Origin: CAZCCV01 sp964497515
GTDB lineage: Bacteria > Armatimonadota > UBA5829 > DTLH01
Assembly: GCA_964497515.1 (NCBI GenBank)
Contig: CAZCCV010000002.1
Span: 1 to 64,000 of the forward strand
Reading direction: 5' to 3'
Length of the DNA stretch: 64,000 nucleotides
Position numbers and translations under genes: made by a program. Below, one piece after another: positions 51,416 through 60,550 of the stretch (position 1 is the stretch's first letter; every line of letters starts with the position of its first letter). The notes beneath the pieces were generated by a model. That model did not search any database. It saw only the letters and a program-made list of their open reading frames with translations, and was not told where the DNA came from.

Positions 51416-53083
51416 CTATGGTTTAGCAGCGGGTTTCTCCCGTGTTTTTTCGGAGCTTGTTGGCTTGGGCGCTCTTTTCAGCGCTGCCTCTACCAGACCT
51501 TGGAAAAGTGGGTGAGGGTTCGTCGGTCGCGATTTGAACTCCGGATGGAACTGTGTTGCGATGAAGAACGGGTGACCCTGCAGTTCTACAATCTCAACAA
51601 GCCGGTAATCTGGCGAAAGACCGCTGCAAACCAGCCCACCGCGTTCGAGCTGTGTTCGGTATGAGTTGTTTACCTCATAGCGATGCCTGTGGCGCTCGTA
51701 GATTAGCTCGTCCTTGTACAACTTCGACGCCAGGGTGCCATCGCTGATTCTGCACGGATACAGCCCCAGCCTCATTGTGCCACCCTTGTCTTGTTCATCA
51801 TCCTGATCTGGAAGAAGATGGATAACCTGATGTGGCGATGAAGGATCAACTTCAGCCGAGTTTGCGCAGTCAAGGCCGCAGACCCCTCTTGCTATTTCCA
51901 CAATCGTCATCTGAAGGCCAAGGCAGATACCCAAAAATGGAATCTGGTTCTCTCTGGCGTAGTTGATGGCTGCAACCTTGCCCTCAATTCCTCGTCCACC
52001 GAATCCGCCTGCTACGATGATAGCATCGAGGTGACCGAGAAGCTCTTCCTTGTTCTCTATTGTGATCGAATCGGATTCGAAGAAGGTAATTTTAACACCC
52101 GCATCGTGTGCAATGCCTCCGTGTTTCACGGCTTCGACAATACTGATGTATGCATCACCGTTTCCGGTGTATTTTCCGATGATTCCGACTTCAATCTTGC
52201 TGGATGGCTTTTTCAGTATCCCCACCATTCGCCGCCAGTCTTCAAGGTCGGCGTGACCGTTGGACAGATTCAGCTTTTTCATAACGAGGTCGGCAAGACC
52301 CGCATCTTCAAACTTCAACGGAATCTCATAAATCGAGTCAGTGTCCCGCGCCTCGATAACGCCTTCCTTTTCGACGTCGCAGAACAGTGCGAGTTTTTCG
52401 ATAATATCTTTGCTCATCGGGCGCTTGGTGCGGCATATCAGCGCGTCTGGCTGCATGCCGATTTCCCGGAGCTTCATTACAGAGTGCTGAGTGGGTTTTG
52501 TCTTGAGCTCTCCCCAGGGACCTACTGACGCAATGAGCGTAACGTGAACATACATAACGTTTTCGCTTCCAACGTCCTTTTTGAACTGTCGAATCGCTTC
52601 AAGAAATGGGAGCCCTTCAATGTCACCAACTGTGCCTCCAATTTCCACGATGGCAATGTCGGCGGAAGCGTCTTTAGCGTTTCTGCGAATACGCTCTTTT
52701 ATCTCATCGGTGATATGTGGGATCACCTGAACCGTGCTGCCAAGATAATCACCGCGCCGTTCCTTGGCGATTACTGCACCGTAAATCTGGCCGGTCGTCA
52801 CATTTGCATGACGAGAAAGGTTCTCGTCGACGAATCGCTCATAGTGTCCGAGATCGAGGTCTGTCTCTCCTCCATCGTGGGTAACAAAGACCTCTCCGTG
52901 CTGAATAGGGTTCATAGTGCCCGCATCAACGTTGATGTACGGATCCAGCTTCTGCATCGTGATTTTGAACCCACGATTTTTCAGCAGCCTGCCCAAGCAC
53001 GCTGTTGTAATCCCCTTGCCGACTGATGAGACTACCCCACCAGTTACAAATATGTATTTTGTTGCTTTCTGTCCTTCGGGCAC
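51416..53083 (-). CDS. pyrG: CTP synthase
   Basis: This is a 555-aa CTP synthase that aminates UTP with ATP and glutamine. The synthase domain (residues 1-270) has YIFVTGGVVSSVGKGITTACLGRLLKNRG and KLDPYINVDAGTMNP. The class I glutaminase domain (about 300-545) has the nucleophile Cys in FLGICLGLQM and the His-Glu pair in QFHPEFKSRP. The tail is Lys/Pro-rich. The start is GTG with AAGGAG seven bases upstream. An AT-rich region and a TTGGTT/TATATT promoter-like pair lie just before it. Confidence 0.97.
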   Translation of the reverse strand: MPEGQKATKYIFVTGGVVSSVGKGITTACLGRLLKNRGFKITMQKLDPYINVDAGTMNPIQHGEVFVTHDGGETDLDLGHYERFVDENLSRHANVTTGQIYGAVIAKERRGDYLGSTVQVIPHITDEIKERIRRNAKDASADIAIVEIGGTVGDIEGLPFLEAIRQFKKDVGSENVMYVHVTLIASVGPWGELKTKPTQHSVMKLREIGMQPDALICRTKRPMSKDIIEKLALFCDVEKEGVIEARDTDSIYEIPLKFEDAGLADLVMKKLNLSNGHADLEDWRRMVGILKKPSSKIEVGIIGKYTGNGDAYISIVEAVKHGGIAHDAGVKITFFESDSITIENKEELLGHLDAIIVAGGFGGRGIEGKVAAINYARENQIPFLGICLGLQMTIVEIARGVCGLDCANSAEVDPSSPHQVIHLLPDQDDEQDKGGTMRLGLYPCRISDGTLASKLYKDELIYERHRHRYEVNNSYRTQLERGGLVCSGLSPDYRLVEIVELQGHPFFIATQFHPEFKSRPTNPHPLFQGLVEAALKRAPKPTSSEKTREKPAAKP

Positions 53084-53143
53084 GGCGCTACTCCTTATAC
53101 TTCAGATTAGATAATTCCCAATTAAAAATATACTTATGCGAGA

Positions 53144-53172
53144 ATAAAAACCAACAGGGCACGCCAGCGTGC
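53144..53172 (-). terminator. Possible terminator after thiD
   Basis: GCACGC pairs with GCGTGC (53159-53172) on the minus strand. After eight bases a TTTTT run follows. It lies between the thiD stop and the pyrG promoter region. The gap before the T run weakens the call. Confidence 0.45.
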
Positions 53173-53177
53173 AATGG

Positions 53178-53972
53178 TCATCGATCTGTATTAGTTGCGA
53201 TCGATCCTGTGTAGTACCACATCTCACCTTTTCCCAGTTTTACAGAGGCTTCAATAGCTCTTGTCACGTATTCTTTAGCAGACTGAACAGCATCCGGAAT
53301 ACTCTTTCCAAGTGCTAGAGAAGCAGCTATTGCAGCACTTAAGACGCATCCTGTTCCGTGCATTCGCTTGCCTTCAATTCTGCGTCCCTTATACTCGATG
53401 AAGCTCTCCCCATCGAACAGTATATCGATCGGTTCTCCTTCGAAGTGTCCGCCCTTAATCAGAACGTGGCTGGCTCCCATTCCGTGGATTGCTTTTGCGG
53501 CCTCTTTGGCTGTTTCTATGCTATCCACACTTATTTTTGTGAAGGTCTCCACCTCGGGCAAGTTCGGCGTGACAAGTGTGCATTTCGGAATCAGTTCGTG
53601 CTTCATCCTGATGACAGCTTTCGATTTCAACAGCCGAGTGTCATCTTTTGCGAAAACCATAGGGTCGAGCACAACATTTGGAATACTTCGTCTTGAGATC
53701 CGTTCAGCTACTCTACTTACCACTTCCTCATTGTAGAGCATTCCTATTTTGCATGCATCAGTTCCGATATCCCGGGTTACCGAATCAATCTGCGCCGCAA
53801 CAATTCTTGGTGGAACCAGATTGATCTTCTGCACACCTTTTGAGTTCTGCGATGTTACTGCTGCAACTGTCGAGAGTCCGTACACACCAAAATCTGCAAA
53901 AACTCTTAGATCAGCCTGAATACCGGCTCCGCCACTTGTATCGGATCCAGCTATAGTGAGCGCGATTTTCAT
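53178..53972 (-). CDS. thiD: Hydroxymethylpyrimidine/phosphomethylpyrimidine kinase
   Basis: This is a 264-aa ribokinase-fold kinase of thiamine synthesis. ALTIAGSDTSGGAGIQADLRVFADFGVYGLSTVAAVTSQNS is the ThiD opening, and VLDPMVFAKDDTRLL and VTPNLPEVETF follow. The anion hole is GRRIEGKRMHGTGCVLSAAIAA with the catalytic Cys-adjacent Gly. It phosphorylates HMP and HMP-P. It overlaps the HAD-phosphatase gene by 4 bases. No TPP riboswitch was recognised in front of the pair. Confidence 0.95.
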   Translation of the reverse strand: MKIALTIAGSDTSGGAGIQADLRVFADFGVYGLSTVAAVTSQNSKGVQKINLVPPRIVAAQIDSVTRDIGTDACKIGMLYNEEVVSRVAERISRRSIPNVVLDPMVFAKDDTRLLKSKAVIRMKHELIPKCTLVTPNLPEVETFTKISVDSIETAKEAAKAIHGMGASHVLIKGGHFEGEPIDILFDGESFIEYKGRRIEGKRMHGTGCVLSAAIAASLALGKSIPDAVQSAKEYVTRAIEASVKLGKGEMWYYTGSIATNTDR

Positions 53973-54778
53973 CTGACCGCCTTTGCAATATCCAGTAGTT
54001 CTGCCAAGTCGTGGATAATATGCGTTGGTTGCATCTCCGCAGACGCTGTTTTAGCGTCGGACTCGCTGGACACACCTGTCGTTATCAACACCGTTCGCAT
54101 TCCTGCTCGGTTTCCGCCCAAGATATCTGTTTCCAGCCTATCGCCGACCATTATGCTGTTTTCGGCACTGGTTTGCGCGGATTGCAGAATCATTTCGATG
54201 GCGGAAGTCTCCGGTTTGCCCACAACAAAGGGGTCTACACCCGACGCAGCCTGAATCGCTGCCACAAGTGATCCTCCGCCGGGAATAATCCGCCCTTCTT
54301 CAATCGGAAAAGTCGTATCGGTGTTAGTTGCTATGAATCGTGCGCCTCCAATTATGGCCTGCTGCGCCCGCATCAGCTTAGCATAGGAAAATTCTCTGTC
54401 GAGTCCAGCCACAACAAAATCAACCGAACCATCGTAGTCTCCGTCACGCACTTTAAGTCCGACAGATGCCAACTCTGCCTTCAATCCGTCCTCGCCGACT
54501 GCATACACTTCAGCGCCTGTTTTGCCTGTCTCTTTGAGGTAAAGTGCGGTGGCGTATGCCGATGTCATCACTTCTTCTGGGGTCGTGGGTATATACATCC
54601 CGGAGAGTTTGCTGCAGTAGTCGTGCCGCGAGCGCGTGGCATTGTTTGTGAAGAAAAAGACCTTGTGACCGAGGTGGCGAAGATCCCGCACCGTTTCGCT
54701 TGCGTGCGGTTGAGGTTCATCTCCACGGTAGATCACTCCGTCGAGATCGAATACAAAAGTATACTGAACGCTAACCAA
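53969..54778 (-). CDS. HAD-IIA phosphatase (NagD/PGP-like)
   Basis: This is a 269-aa HAD-superfamily subclass IIA phosphatase. Motif I is FVFDLDGVIYRGDEPQPHA, motif II VFFFTNNATRSRHDY, motif III includes VGKPETSAIEMIL, and motif IV is IMVGDRLETDILGGNRAGM. Substrates of the class include sugar phosphates, nucleotides, phosphoglycolate and PLP. Overlap with thiD suggests a possible role in removing phosphate from a thiamine or vitamin B6 intermediate. This is inference. The start is TTG behind GAGAGG and a good promoter. Confidence 0.9.
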   Translation of the reverse strand: MVSVQYTFVFDLDGVIYRGDEPQPHASETVRDLRHLGHKVFFFTNNATRSRHDYCSKLSGMYIPTTPEEVMTSAYATALYLKETGKTGAEVYAVGEDGLKAELASVGLKVRDGDYDGSVDFVVAGLDREFSYAKLMRAQQAIIGGARFIATNTDTTFPIEEGRIIPGGGSLVAAIQAASGVDPFVVGKPETSAIEMILQSAQTSAENSIMVGDRLETDILGGNRAGMRTVLITTGVSSESDAKTASAEMQPTHIIHDLAELLDIAKAVR

Positions 54779-54805
54779 GAGCCCTGCCTCTCTAACTAAC
54801 CAGAA

Positions 54806-54834
54806 ATCTTACCACCTACCTGTCGCCAAGTCAA
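54806..54834 (-). promoter_or_regulatory. Promoter of the HAD-thiD operon
   Basis: On the minus strand TTGACT and TAAGAT are 17 bases apart, about 30 bases before the TTG start. Confidence 0.7.
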
Positions 54835-55009
54835 TTGGTTTTACTGCCCAAAAAACTGCTTTCACACGTGTGGCACGTTGACATCTTCTAAGCTGCACCG
54901 TATTATTGCCGTGCTAGTCTGAAACAAATTGCCTGCGATAACACGTCTATACTGATGGTGCTCAATCAGAGTGCGTTGTGCCAGTGTTTCGGCTTTGGAG
55001 GACTATTGA

Positions 55010-57553
55010 ATGCACAGGTTTTGCTTTCTGCTCGTTGCTGTAGCCTTGTTTCTCGGCGCTGTTGCGTGTTCGTCTGCCCAGACACCAGGTGTCAAAATCG
55101 TGTCGAATGGTGAGTTCAAAGACAAGGACGGAGCTATTCATGCATGGAGAATCGATGGAGCACATACGCTCATTTGGGATGGCAAACCGTACATTCCAGT
55201 AGGTGGAGTATTCTACCCCCGTTACATCTGTAATGGCGCTACCGAAGAGAACTGGCAGGCCGATGCAAAAGCTCTTGAGTCTATCAAATCAAGCGGCATA
55301 GCAGACCTGTTGTTAAAGCCAATTGGCCCGATTACTGCTACCGATCCTGCAGCCTGGCAGAGACTCCTCGATTATCTCGATTCCAACGATTTCACATACG
55401 GCATTGATCTTTCCGACGGGCCGAGGGCTCCTGTATCTGGCGTTGTTATCGACCCTATGCGCTACAGGACTGGTGGAGCCGTTAAGGAGACCTTTTTCCA
55501 GTTCAATATTCCGGATGTCGTCTCGGCGCTCTGGATTCTTTGCACCACTACGGACGGTAGAGTTATCTCGAGCGGTGGGGCTGATGTCGCAAATGGCCAG
55601 ATAACGATAGACATCAAATCACGACCGTTAGAATCGGCTGTACTGCTGGTTTATCCCACTTTGCAGCCAACCACAGGAGTGAACTCCGGCACGGGCGACC
55701 TTTGGGCGGGGTTTGATGAATTCCGCGACTCTATGCTGGCATTCTGTTCGAAGTTAAAGTTTGGTAAAGGATTAAGGTTTTTCTTAGACCCTATTACCAG
55801 CAAAATGGATCTCGATCCGAAACTGGCTTCGTTTATTCCTGATTCTGCTGAGTTCAGACTTGAGTTCGAAGCATATCTCGTTCGAAAGTATAAAAATATT
55901 GGTTCGCTGAACTCTGCTTGGGGATTGAATAGAGAGAACCTTGACTCATTCCAGACTGCAGCTCGAGTAATGCCTCTTTGGTATGGTGCAAGAGGCATTA
56001 CGGCGGTATACGATAAAGCCAGAGGCAAACGTTACGCAGCAGACGTAGCACTTTCAACTCTCTGGAAGGATATAGTTGACTTTCGCGACTACTCAGTGCA
56101 GGGTTATCTAAACTCTGCCGCTGAGCTGCTGAAACGAAATGTTGCAGAAGTGCCCGTCATCTACCGAGCTACCAGCTATAACAGAATTTTTGCTAATACG
56201 ATCTCTACTACTGGGTTCGATGGCCTTGGTGTCGATGCTTACGGCCGCGGAGAGCCGTTAGGTATCGATCAGGCTGCACCGATATACGCGCTCTCCGAAG
56301 AGTCTGCTTGCTCAATGTGGCTTGTAGTCACAGGCACGCAGGATACACGGTCAAGAGACAAGTCCACATCGGGTTATAGCAGTAAGGAAGTTCTGACTGC
56401 AGATCTGGGAGTGCTGGCGGAAGCTGGTGTAAAAGGCATTTTTGTGAATGGTTTGCAGGTGTTGCCGGATGATATCTGGAAAAACCACTCACTCGCTTCC
56501 ATGCCCGACCAAATGGGCTGGCTGAAATCGTTCAAGGACTCGTTTGTTGCGGATCGTCGGGCAGATTACGTTCCCCAGGTCATATACTATCCAGTTGTAC
56601 CGATGACTGGAGCACACACTGCTCGCTTGGGACCAGGGCAATGGTGGCTTCCGTCTTTTCAGATGGGTGGCGCTATGATCATCGGCGATACCATAGCCGC
56701 CTATACTATCCCGGGGCACGAAGGCATATGCATCTGGAGTCGAGTCGGGCCGCAGACTGTAACGTTCCCGATGCAACCCGAATTCGAGCCTACCATTAAG
56801 TTCCCGTTGGCTTCCGAAGGAATACTCACGGTTGACAAGAAGAACTACACACTGAAACTTGGAAATGATCCTGTGGTTCTGTTGGGCATAGATCCGGTTC
56901 AAGTGTTTCCGCTGGAGACTGTGGACGCCGAAATCGCCAAGCTCAAGCCTTTAGCTCAACAAGCGAAAGAGGCAGGAAGTCGAGTTCCGGATGTAAGCGA
57001 AGCGATCAAAAGGGCCACCGATCTGATGAAGCACGGTCGTTCTGCCGTAGCGTACGATGTCGTGCATACAATGGCTAATCGGATACAGCAAGAGCTCGGG
57101 TCATACGTTTGGTTGGAAGGTGAATCGGCTATCTCTCACAGCTTCGAAAGTGTGGTTACTAATGCTAAATCTAGCTCTGGGGCGTATCTCAACCTCGATA
57201 CAACACAGCCTCCGCCTATGTCTCCTTATGGTGCAGCGTACATTGCCCAAATAGATAAAGTGGCGGACTATGATGTTTGGGTTGCACTTTCTCCGACGGA
57301 TGGAACTGCATCTCAGATTAGTTTCAGTTTCGATGCCGGCCCGTGGCACGAAGCTCCTCCGGAACGGACTATATCCGACTATCAGCCGGGGTTTGGCTGG
57401 GTGAAGATTGGCAGTATACGGCTTGCTATAGGGCAACACTTGCTGCAATTGCGGGTCGATAAGCCGAACAGCGACGGAGTCCATCGCCTTGCGCTAGATG
57501 CCATAGTCCTGAGTCCGGTTGCGTTTAAGCCAGATGGAATTAGAAAGCCGTAA
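55010..57553 (+). CDS. Large secreted GH42-like protein
   Basis: This is an 847-aa exported protein. The signal peptide MHRFCFLLVAVALFLGAVACSSA may end at a lipobox-like LGAVAC. A TIM-barrel region (about 35-560) resembles beta-galactosidase family GH42: IWDGKPYIPVGGVFYPRY, then FRLEFEAYLVRKYKNIGSLNSAWGLN, the block that follows the acid/base Glu in GH42. In this protein the segment before it reads RFFLDPITSKMD rather than Asn-Glu, and the later strand reads WLVVTGTQDT without Glu, so catalysis is doubtful. A C-terminal carbohydrate-binding-like beta-sandwich (about 690-835) contains YVWLEGESA and ADYDVWVALSPTDG. The gene stands alone with an SD-like GGAGGA. Confidence 0.82.
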   Translation: MHRFCFLLVAVALFLGAVACSSAQTPGVKIVSNGEFKDKDGAIHAWRIDGAHTLIWDGKPYIPVGGVFYPRYICNGATEENWQADAKALESIKSSGIADLLLKPIGPITATDPAAWQRLLDYLDSNDFTYGIDLSDGPRAPVSGVVIDPMRYRTGGAVKETFFQFNIPDVVSALWILCTTTDGRVISSGGADVANGQITIDIKSRPLESAVLLVYPTLQPTTGVNSGTGDLWAGFDEFRDSMLAFCSKLKFGKGLRFFLDPITSKMDLDPKLASFIPDSAEFRLEFEAYLVRKYKNIGSLNSAWGLNRENLDSFQTAARVMPLWYGARGITAVYDKARGKRYAADVALSTLWKDIVDFRDYSVQGYLNSAAELLKRNVAEVPVIYRATSYNRIFANTISTTGFDGLGVDAYGRGEPLGIDQAAPIYALSEESACSMWLVVTGTQDTRSRDKSTSGYSSKEVLTADLGVLAEAGVKGIFVNGLQVLPDDIWKNHSLASMPDQMGWLKSFKDSFVADRRADYVPQVIYYPVVPMTGAHTARLGPGQWWLPSFQMGGAMIIGDTIAAYTIPGHEGICIWSRVGPQTVTFPMQPEFEPTIKFPLASEGILTVDKKNYTLKLGNDPVVLLGIDPVQVFPLETVDAEIAKLKPLAQQAKEAGSRVPDVSEAIKRATDLMKHGRSAVAYDVVHTMANRIQQELGSYVWLEGESAISHSFESVVTNAKSSSGAYLNLDTTQPPPMSPYGAAYIAQIDKVADYDVWVALSPTDGTASQISFSFDAGPWHEAPPERTISDYQPGFGWVKIGSIRLAIGQHLLQLRVDKPNSDGVHRLALDAIVLSPVAFKPDGIRKP

Positions 57554-57571
57554 TCGCTGGGGGTGAAACAG

Positions 57572-58666
57572 ATGAAGCTGTCCGATGTAATTGCAAATCT
57601 CGAAAGCATTGCTCCTCCGCAGTTTGCCAGCGATGGCGATAACATTGGTCTTCAGGTAGGCGACAGAAATGTAGATATTGGCAGAATCGGTGTTGCACTT
57701 GACCCGACACCTGATGTTGTGGATGCTGCTATCGACTTTAAAGCTGATCTACTTGTCTGTCATCATCCGTTAATCTACTCTCCTATCCGGAACGTCGCCC
57801 ACGGTGAGCCAGTTCAAGATAGAATTGTGAAACTGATATCTTCTGATGTCGCCCTATATGTAATGCATACAAACTACGATGCGGCTCCTGGTGGAGTAAA
57901 CGATGTCTTGGCTGAGCGCATCGGTGTACACGTCTCGGGTGTCCTAACTTTCACTTATCGCGAACGACTGTACAAGATTGCAGTCTTTGCTCCCGCCGAA
58001 TCTGTAGACGCAGTTCGTGATGCAATGGCAGAAGCTGGTGCAGGCTCGATAGGGAACTACACCCACGCAAGTTTCCGCTCACCCGGAACCGGTACTTTTC
58101 AGCCGCTGCCCGATGCTAATCCCTACATTGGAGACATCGGAGTTCTCGCAGAAGTGGACGAGTTCAGACTGGAAATGATTGTCCCGCAGCGGAATCTTCC
58201 ACAAGTGCTCGATGCAATGCTCTATAGCCATCCTTACGAAGAGGTGGCATACGATGTCTATGCTCTCGAAAACCCTCAGACAGAAGTCGGAATCGGCAGA
58301 ATTGGCTCTCTGGACTCAGCAATGAGACTGCGAGATTTTCGCGCCCAAGTGGAAAACAGGTTGGGTGCTCACAATACTCGCACGGTTGGCGACCCGGATC
58401 AAATGGTGCAAAAGGTAGCGATTGCAAGTGGAAGCGGCAGGCACAACGTGAAAGACGCCATAGCATCCGGCGCAAATGTGCTTGTCACCGGCGAGATTGG
58501 TTATCACGATCTTCTTGATGCAGAGGCGGTGGGTTTGGCCGTCATCGCTGCAGGTCACTATGAAACTGAGTTTCCTGCGATGGAAGCCCTTTCATTGCGC
58601 CTCGAACACTGTTACAAGGATTATTCAGTCGTCGTCAAGCTGCTCCCTCAGGATCGTCACCCCTAG
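57572..58666 (+). CDS. Nif3-like dinuclear-metal protein (YqfO type)
   Basis: This is a 364-aa Nif3/YqfO/DUF34 protein. Metal-binding blocks are LLVCHHPLIY, MHTNYDAAPGGVNDVLAERIG, LVTGEIGYHDLLDAEA and AAGHYETE. A PII-like insertion (about residues 125-225) marks the longer YqfO form. It is proposed to act as GTP cyclohydrolase-related or metal-handling protein; the role is unsettled. The ATG is chosen over a GTG three codons earlier because GGGGGT lies at a good distance. Confidence 0.92.
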   Translation: MKLSDVIANLESIAPPQFASDGDNIGLQVGDRNVDIGRIGVALDPTPDVVDAAIDFKADLLVCHHPLIYSPIRNVAHGEPVQDRIVKLISSDVALYVMHTNYDAAPGGVNDVLAERIGVHVSGVLTFTYRERLYKIAVFAPAESVDAVRDAMAEAGAGSIGNYTHASFRSPGTGTFQPLPDANPYIGDIGVLAEVDEFRLEMIVPQRNLPQVLDAMLYSHPYEEVAYDVYALENPQTEVGIGRIGSLDSAMRLRDFRAQVENRLGAHNTRTVGDPDQMVQKVAIASGSGRHNVKDAIASGANVLVTGEIGYHDLLDAEAVGLAVIAAGHYETEFPAMEALSLRLEHCYKDYSVVVKLLPQDRHP

Positions 58667-58807
58667 TATAAACACCGGATTTTGGTTCACCATGCAGGAA
58701 TTTTGTGAAAGATAGATAAGTGTCTTGGTGACAATTCTTGGATTGTGGGAATGGTGAAACTGAAGGATGAGTCAATCCGTCTTATATGCCGGAGGGAAGG
58801 AGGAGCC

Positions 58808-59611
58808 TTGAAAGATACTAACGAAGGTCAAACACGAAACAGTGAACGCTCCAATGCTTCCAAGGCTGCCGCTTGTCTTCGCCGCGCCGAGACATTGGAA
58901 AGCAAAGGCGAGTACGACCGCGCGATTGATCTTCTAGAAAAGGCCATCTCCCTTGTACCGGATTCTGCGTGCCATCATATTCGACTCTCTTGTGTCTATC
59001 GCGCCAAACACCAGATTCTTGATGCCATTCAAGAAATGGAGCGCGCGGTGGAGTTGGATCCGCTGAACCCGTGTCCACAGGAATTGCTCCTGCAATTGTA
59101 CGTCGAGACTGGGCGATACGATGATGCCATCGATGGATCGAAGCTGCTTCTCAAACTTCAGCCACGCAATATGTTTGCGCTCGATGTTCTGGGGCTTTCG
59201 TACTTGCAGAAGGGGCTAATTGACGAAGCTCTTAAGGTTGCTCACCGACTTGTGGTACTCGACCCGAGAGATTCGGTGCATCATTTCAAAAAAGCGGTGC
59301 TTTACCAGAACAAGGGAGCTTCTGCCAGAGCTATAGAGGGGTTCTCTCGTGTGCTCGAAATGGATCCGGAAGGTTCTATATCCGAAGATGCTCGAGCTGC
59401 GCTTGAGATGATTGATAGCAATCAGTTGGGGATGATCGCTGCTTTGGCAACTACTGACTCAGTCTTCTTGGAAAAATTGAAGAGGAACCCCGAATCGGCA
59501 ATTCAAGAACGGGGATTTGTTCTCAGCAGAACTGGTATTGCGACGTTGAAACAGGTGGATTTTGGCTTGATGAAGCCCGATCCACAGGAAATGCACACGC
59601 ACTATCACTAA
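58808..59611 (+). CDS. TPR-repeat protein
   Basis: This is a 267-aa cytoplasmic protein with about five tetratricopeptide repeats at residues 15-215: CLRRAETLESKGEYDRAIDLLEKAISLVP, then RAVELDPLNPCPQ, LLKLQPRNMFALDVLGLSYLQKGLIDEALKVAHRLVVLDP and SRVLEMDPEG. The C-terminal 50 residues (SVFLEKLKRNPESAIQERGF) are unique. It is a protein-binding scaffold with unknown partner. The start is TTG with AAGGAGG four to five bases upstream. Earlier in-frame GTG and ATG codons lack an SD. Confidence 0.88.
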   Translation: MKDTNEGQTRNSERSNASKAAACLRRAETLESKGEYDRAIDLLEKAISLVPDSACHHIRLSCVYRAKHQILDAIQEMERAVELDPLNPCPQELLLQLYVETGRYDDAIDGSKLLLKLQPRNMFALDVLGLSYLQKGLIDEALKVAHRLVVLDPRDSVHHFKKAVLYQNKGASARAIEGFSRVLEMDPEGSISEDARAALEMIDSNQLGMIAALATTDSVFLEKLKRNPESAIQERGFVLSRTGIATLKQVDFGLMKPDPQEMHTHYH

Positions 59612-59620
59612 CTCTTCGCG

Positions 59621-60550
59621 CTATTCAACTTCCCAGTCTCTGCGGTTTGCCGATTCCCATTCCTCTTGTTCGAATCGTTCAACCACCCGCCGCCTGCGCC
59701 GTTTTACACCGAAATAAGTGGCAATGGCAGCAAAAACAAATAGGAGTGAAGCACCGAGAGAGGCAAATCTCATCAGCCGAACGAGTGAACGTGAACCAAC
59801 CACGCTTGTTATCCACTTCTCTTCAAACTGCGGCGGCGTTAGCCCGGTAACTCTTTTCAGTGCAATCTCAAAAGAGCCGGTTTCTCCGGTTTTGTGGATT
59901 AGATCAGCCAGTGCTGGCTCACCGTATTCTTTGATAAAGTACAAAATGGCGGATGTACTCTCGGCATAGGCCAGTGATGCTTTGTTGTCTTTCGGAAACG
60001 ATCTCGATAGTTCCGATAGAGGAATCAGTTCTTCTTTCGCCGCCGCATTAGCGATGAGCGTTCGGTCGATAGCATCCCAGTCTCGCGACAGGACTTTTGC
60101 AGTTCCTTCGTTTGCCCAAAGCGGCAGAGCATCAGCATGGCCACCGAGTATTCTGAATATCACGACGTGGACAATTTCGTGTCCTGCCACCTGTTCCAAA
60201 GGACTGAATATTGTGGAGGCGTCGAGCTCGATGTAGCCTTCACGCCACGCTCTTCCTACCACGCCTCGCTGTTTATCTTCACCCGTCGCTTCACGGAATT
60301 CTCTTTGGTCCTTATACAAGAATACAGGGATCTTCGGCGCAGAATCGTGTGGCATTTCCAGCTTCTCGCCGATCTCATCGAGCCACGTTTCACAGGCCAC
60401 AGAAATCCGCTCTGCTCTTTCCTTGATCTTGGGGTTATAGCGGATAATGAACCGTTCAGTCTCAATTGTGGCAGTCAATTCCACTGCGTGCGTTGGCAGT
60501 AGTGCAAATGCAACTCCCAGCACTACCAGCCAACTAATCTTCGTTTTCAT
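59621..60550 (-). CDS. MA-type gluzincin peptidase with membrane anchor
   Basis: The 309-aa protein has a signal peptide (MKTKISWLVVLGVAFALLPTHA), an extracytoplasmic zinc-peptidase domain and one C-terminal TM (about 262-283) followed by a basic cytoplasmic tail (KRRRRRVVERFE). GHEIVHVVIFRI carries HExxH, and LPLWANEGTA supplies the gluzincin Glu. It resembles the peptidase MA family. It overlaps the PP2C gene by 17 bases, so they are co-translated. The substrate is unknown. Confidence 0.88.
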   Translation of the reverse strand: MKTKISWLVVLGVAFALLPTHAVELTATIETERFIIRYNPKIKERAERISVACETWLDEIGEKLEMPHDSAPKIPVFLYKDQREFREATGEDKQRGVVGRAWREGYIELDASTIFSPLEQVAGHEIVHVVIFRILGGHADALPLWANEGTAKVLSRDWDAIDRTLIANAAAKEELIPLSELSRSFPKDNKASLAYAESTSAILYFIKEYGEPALADLIHKTGETGSFEIALKRVTGLTPPQFEEKWITSVVGSRSLVRLMRFASLGASLLFVFAAIATYFGVKRRRRRVVERFEQEEWESANRRDWEVE

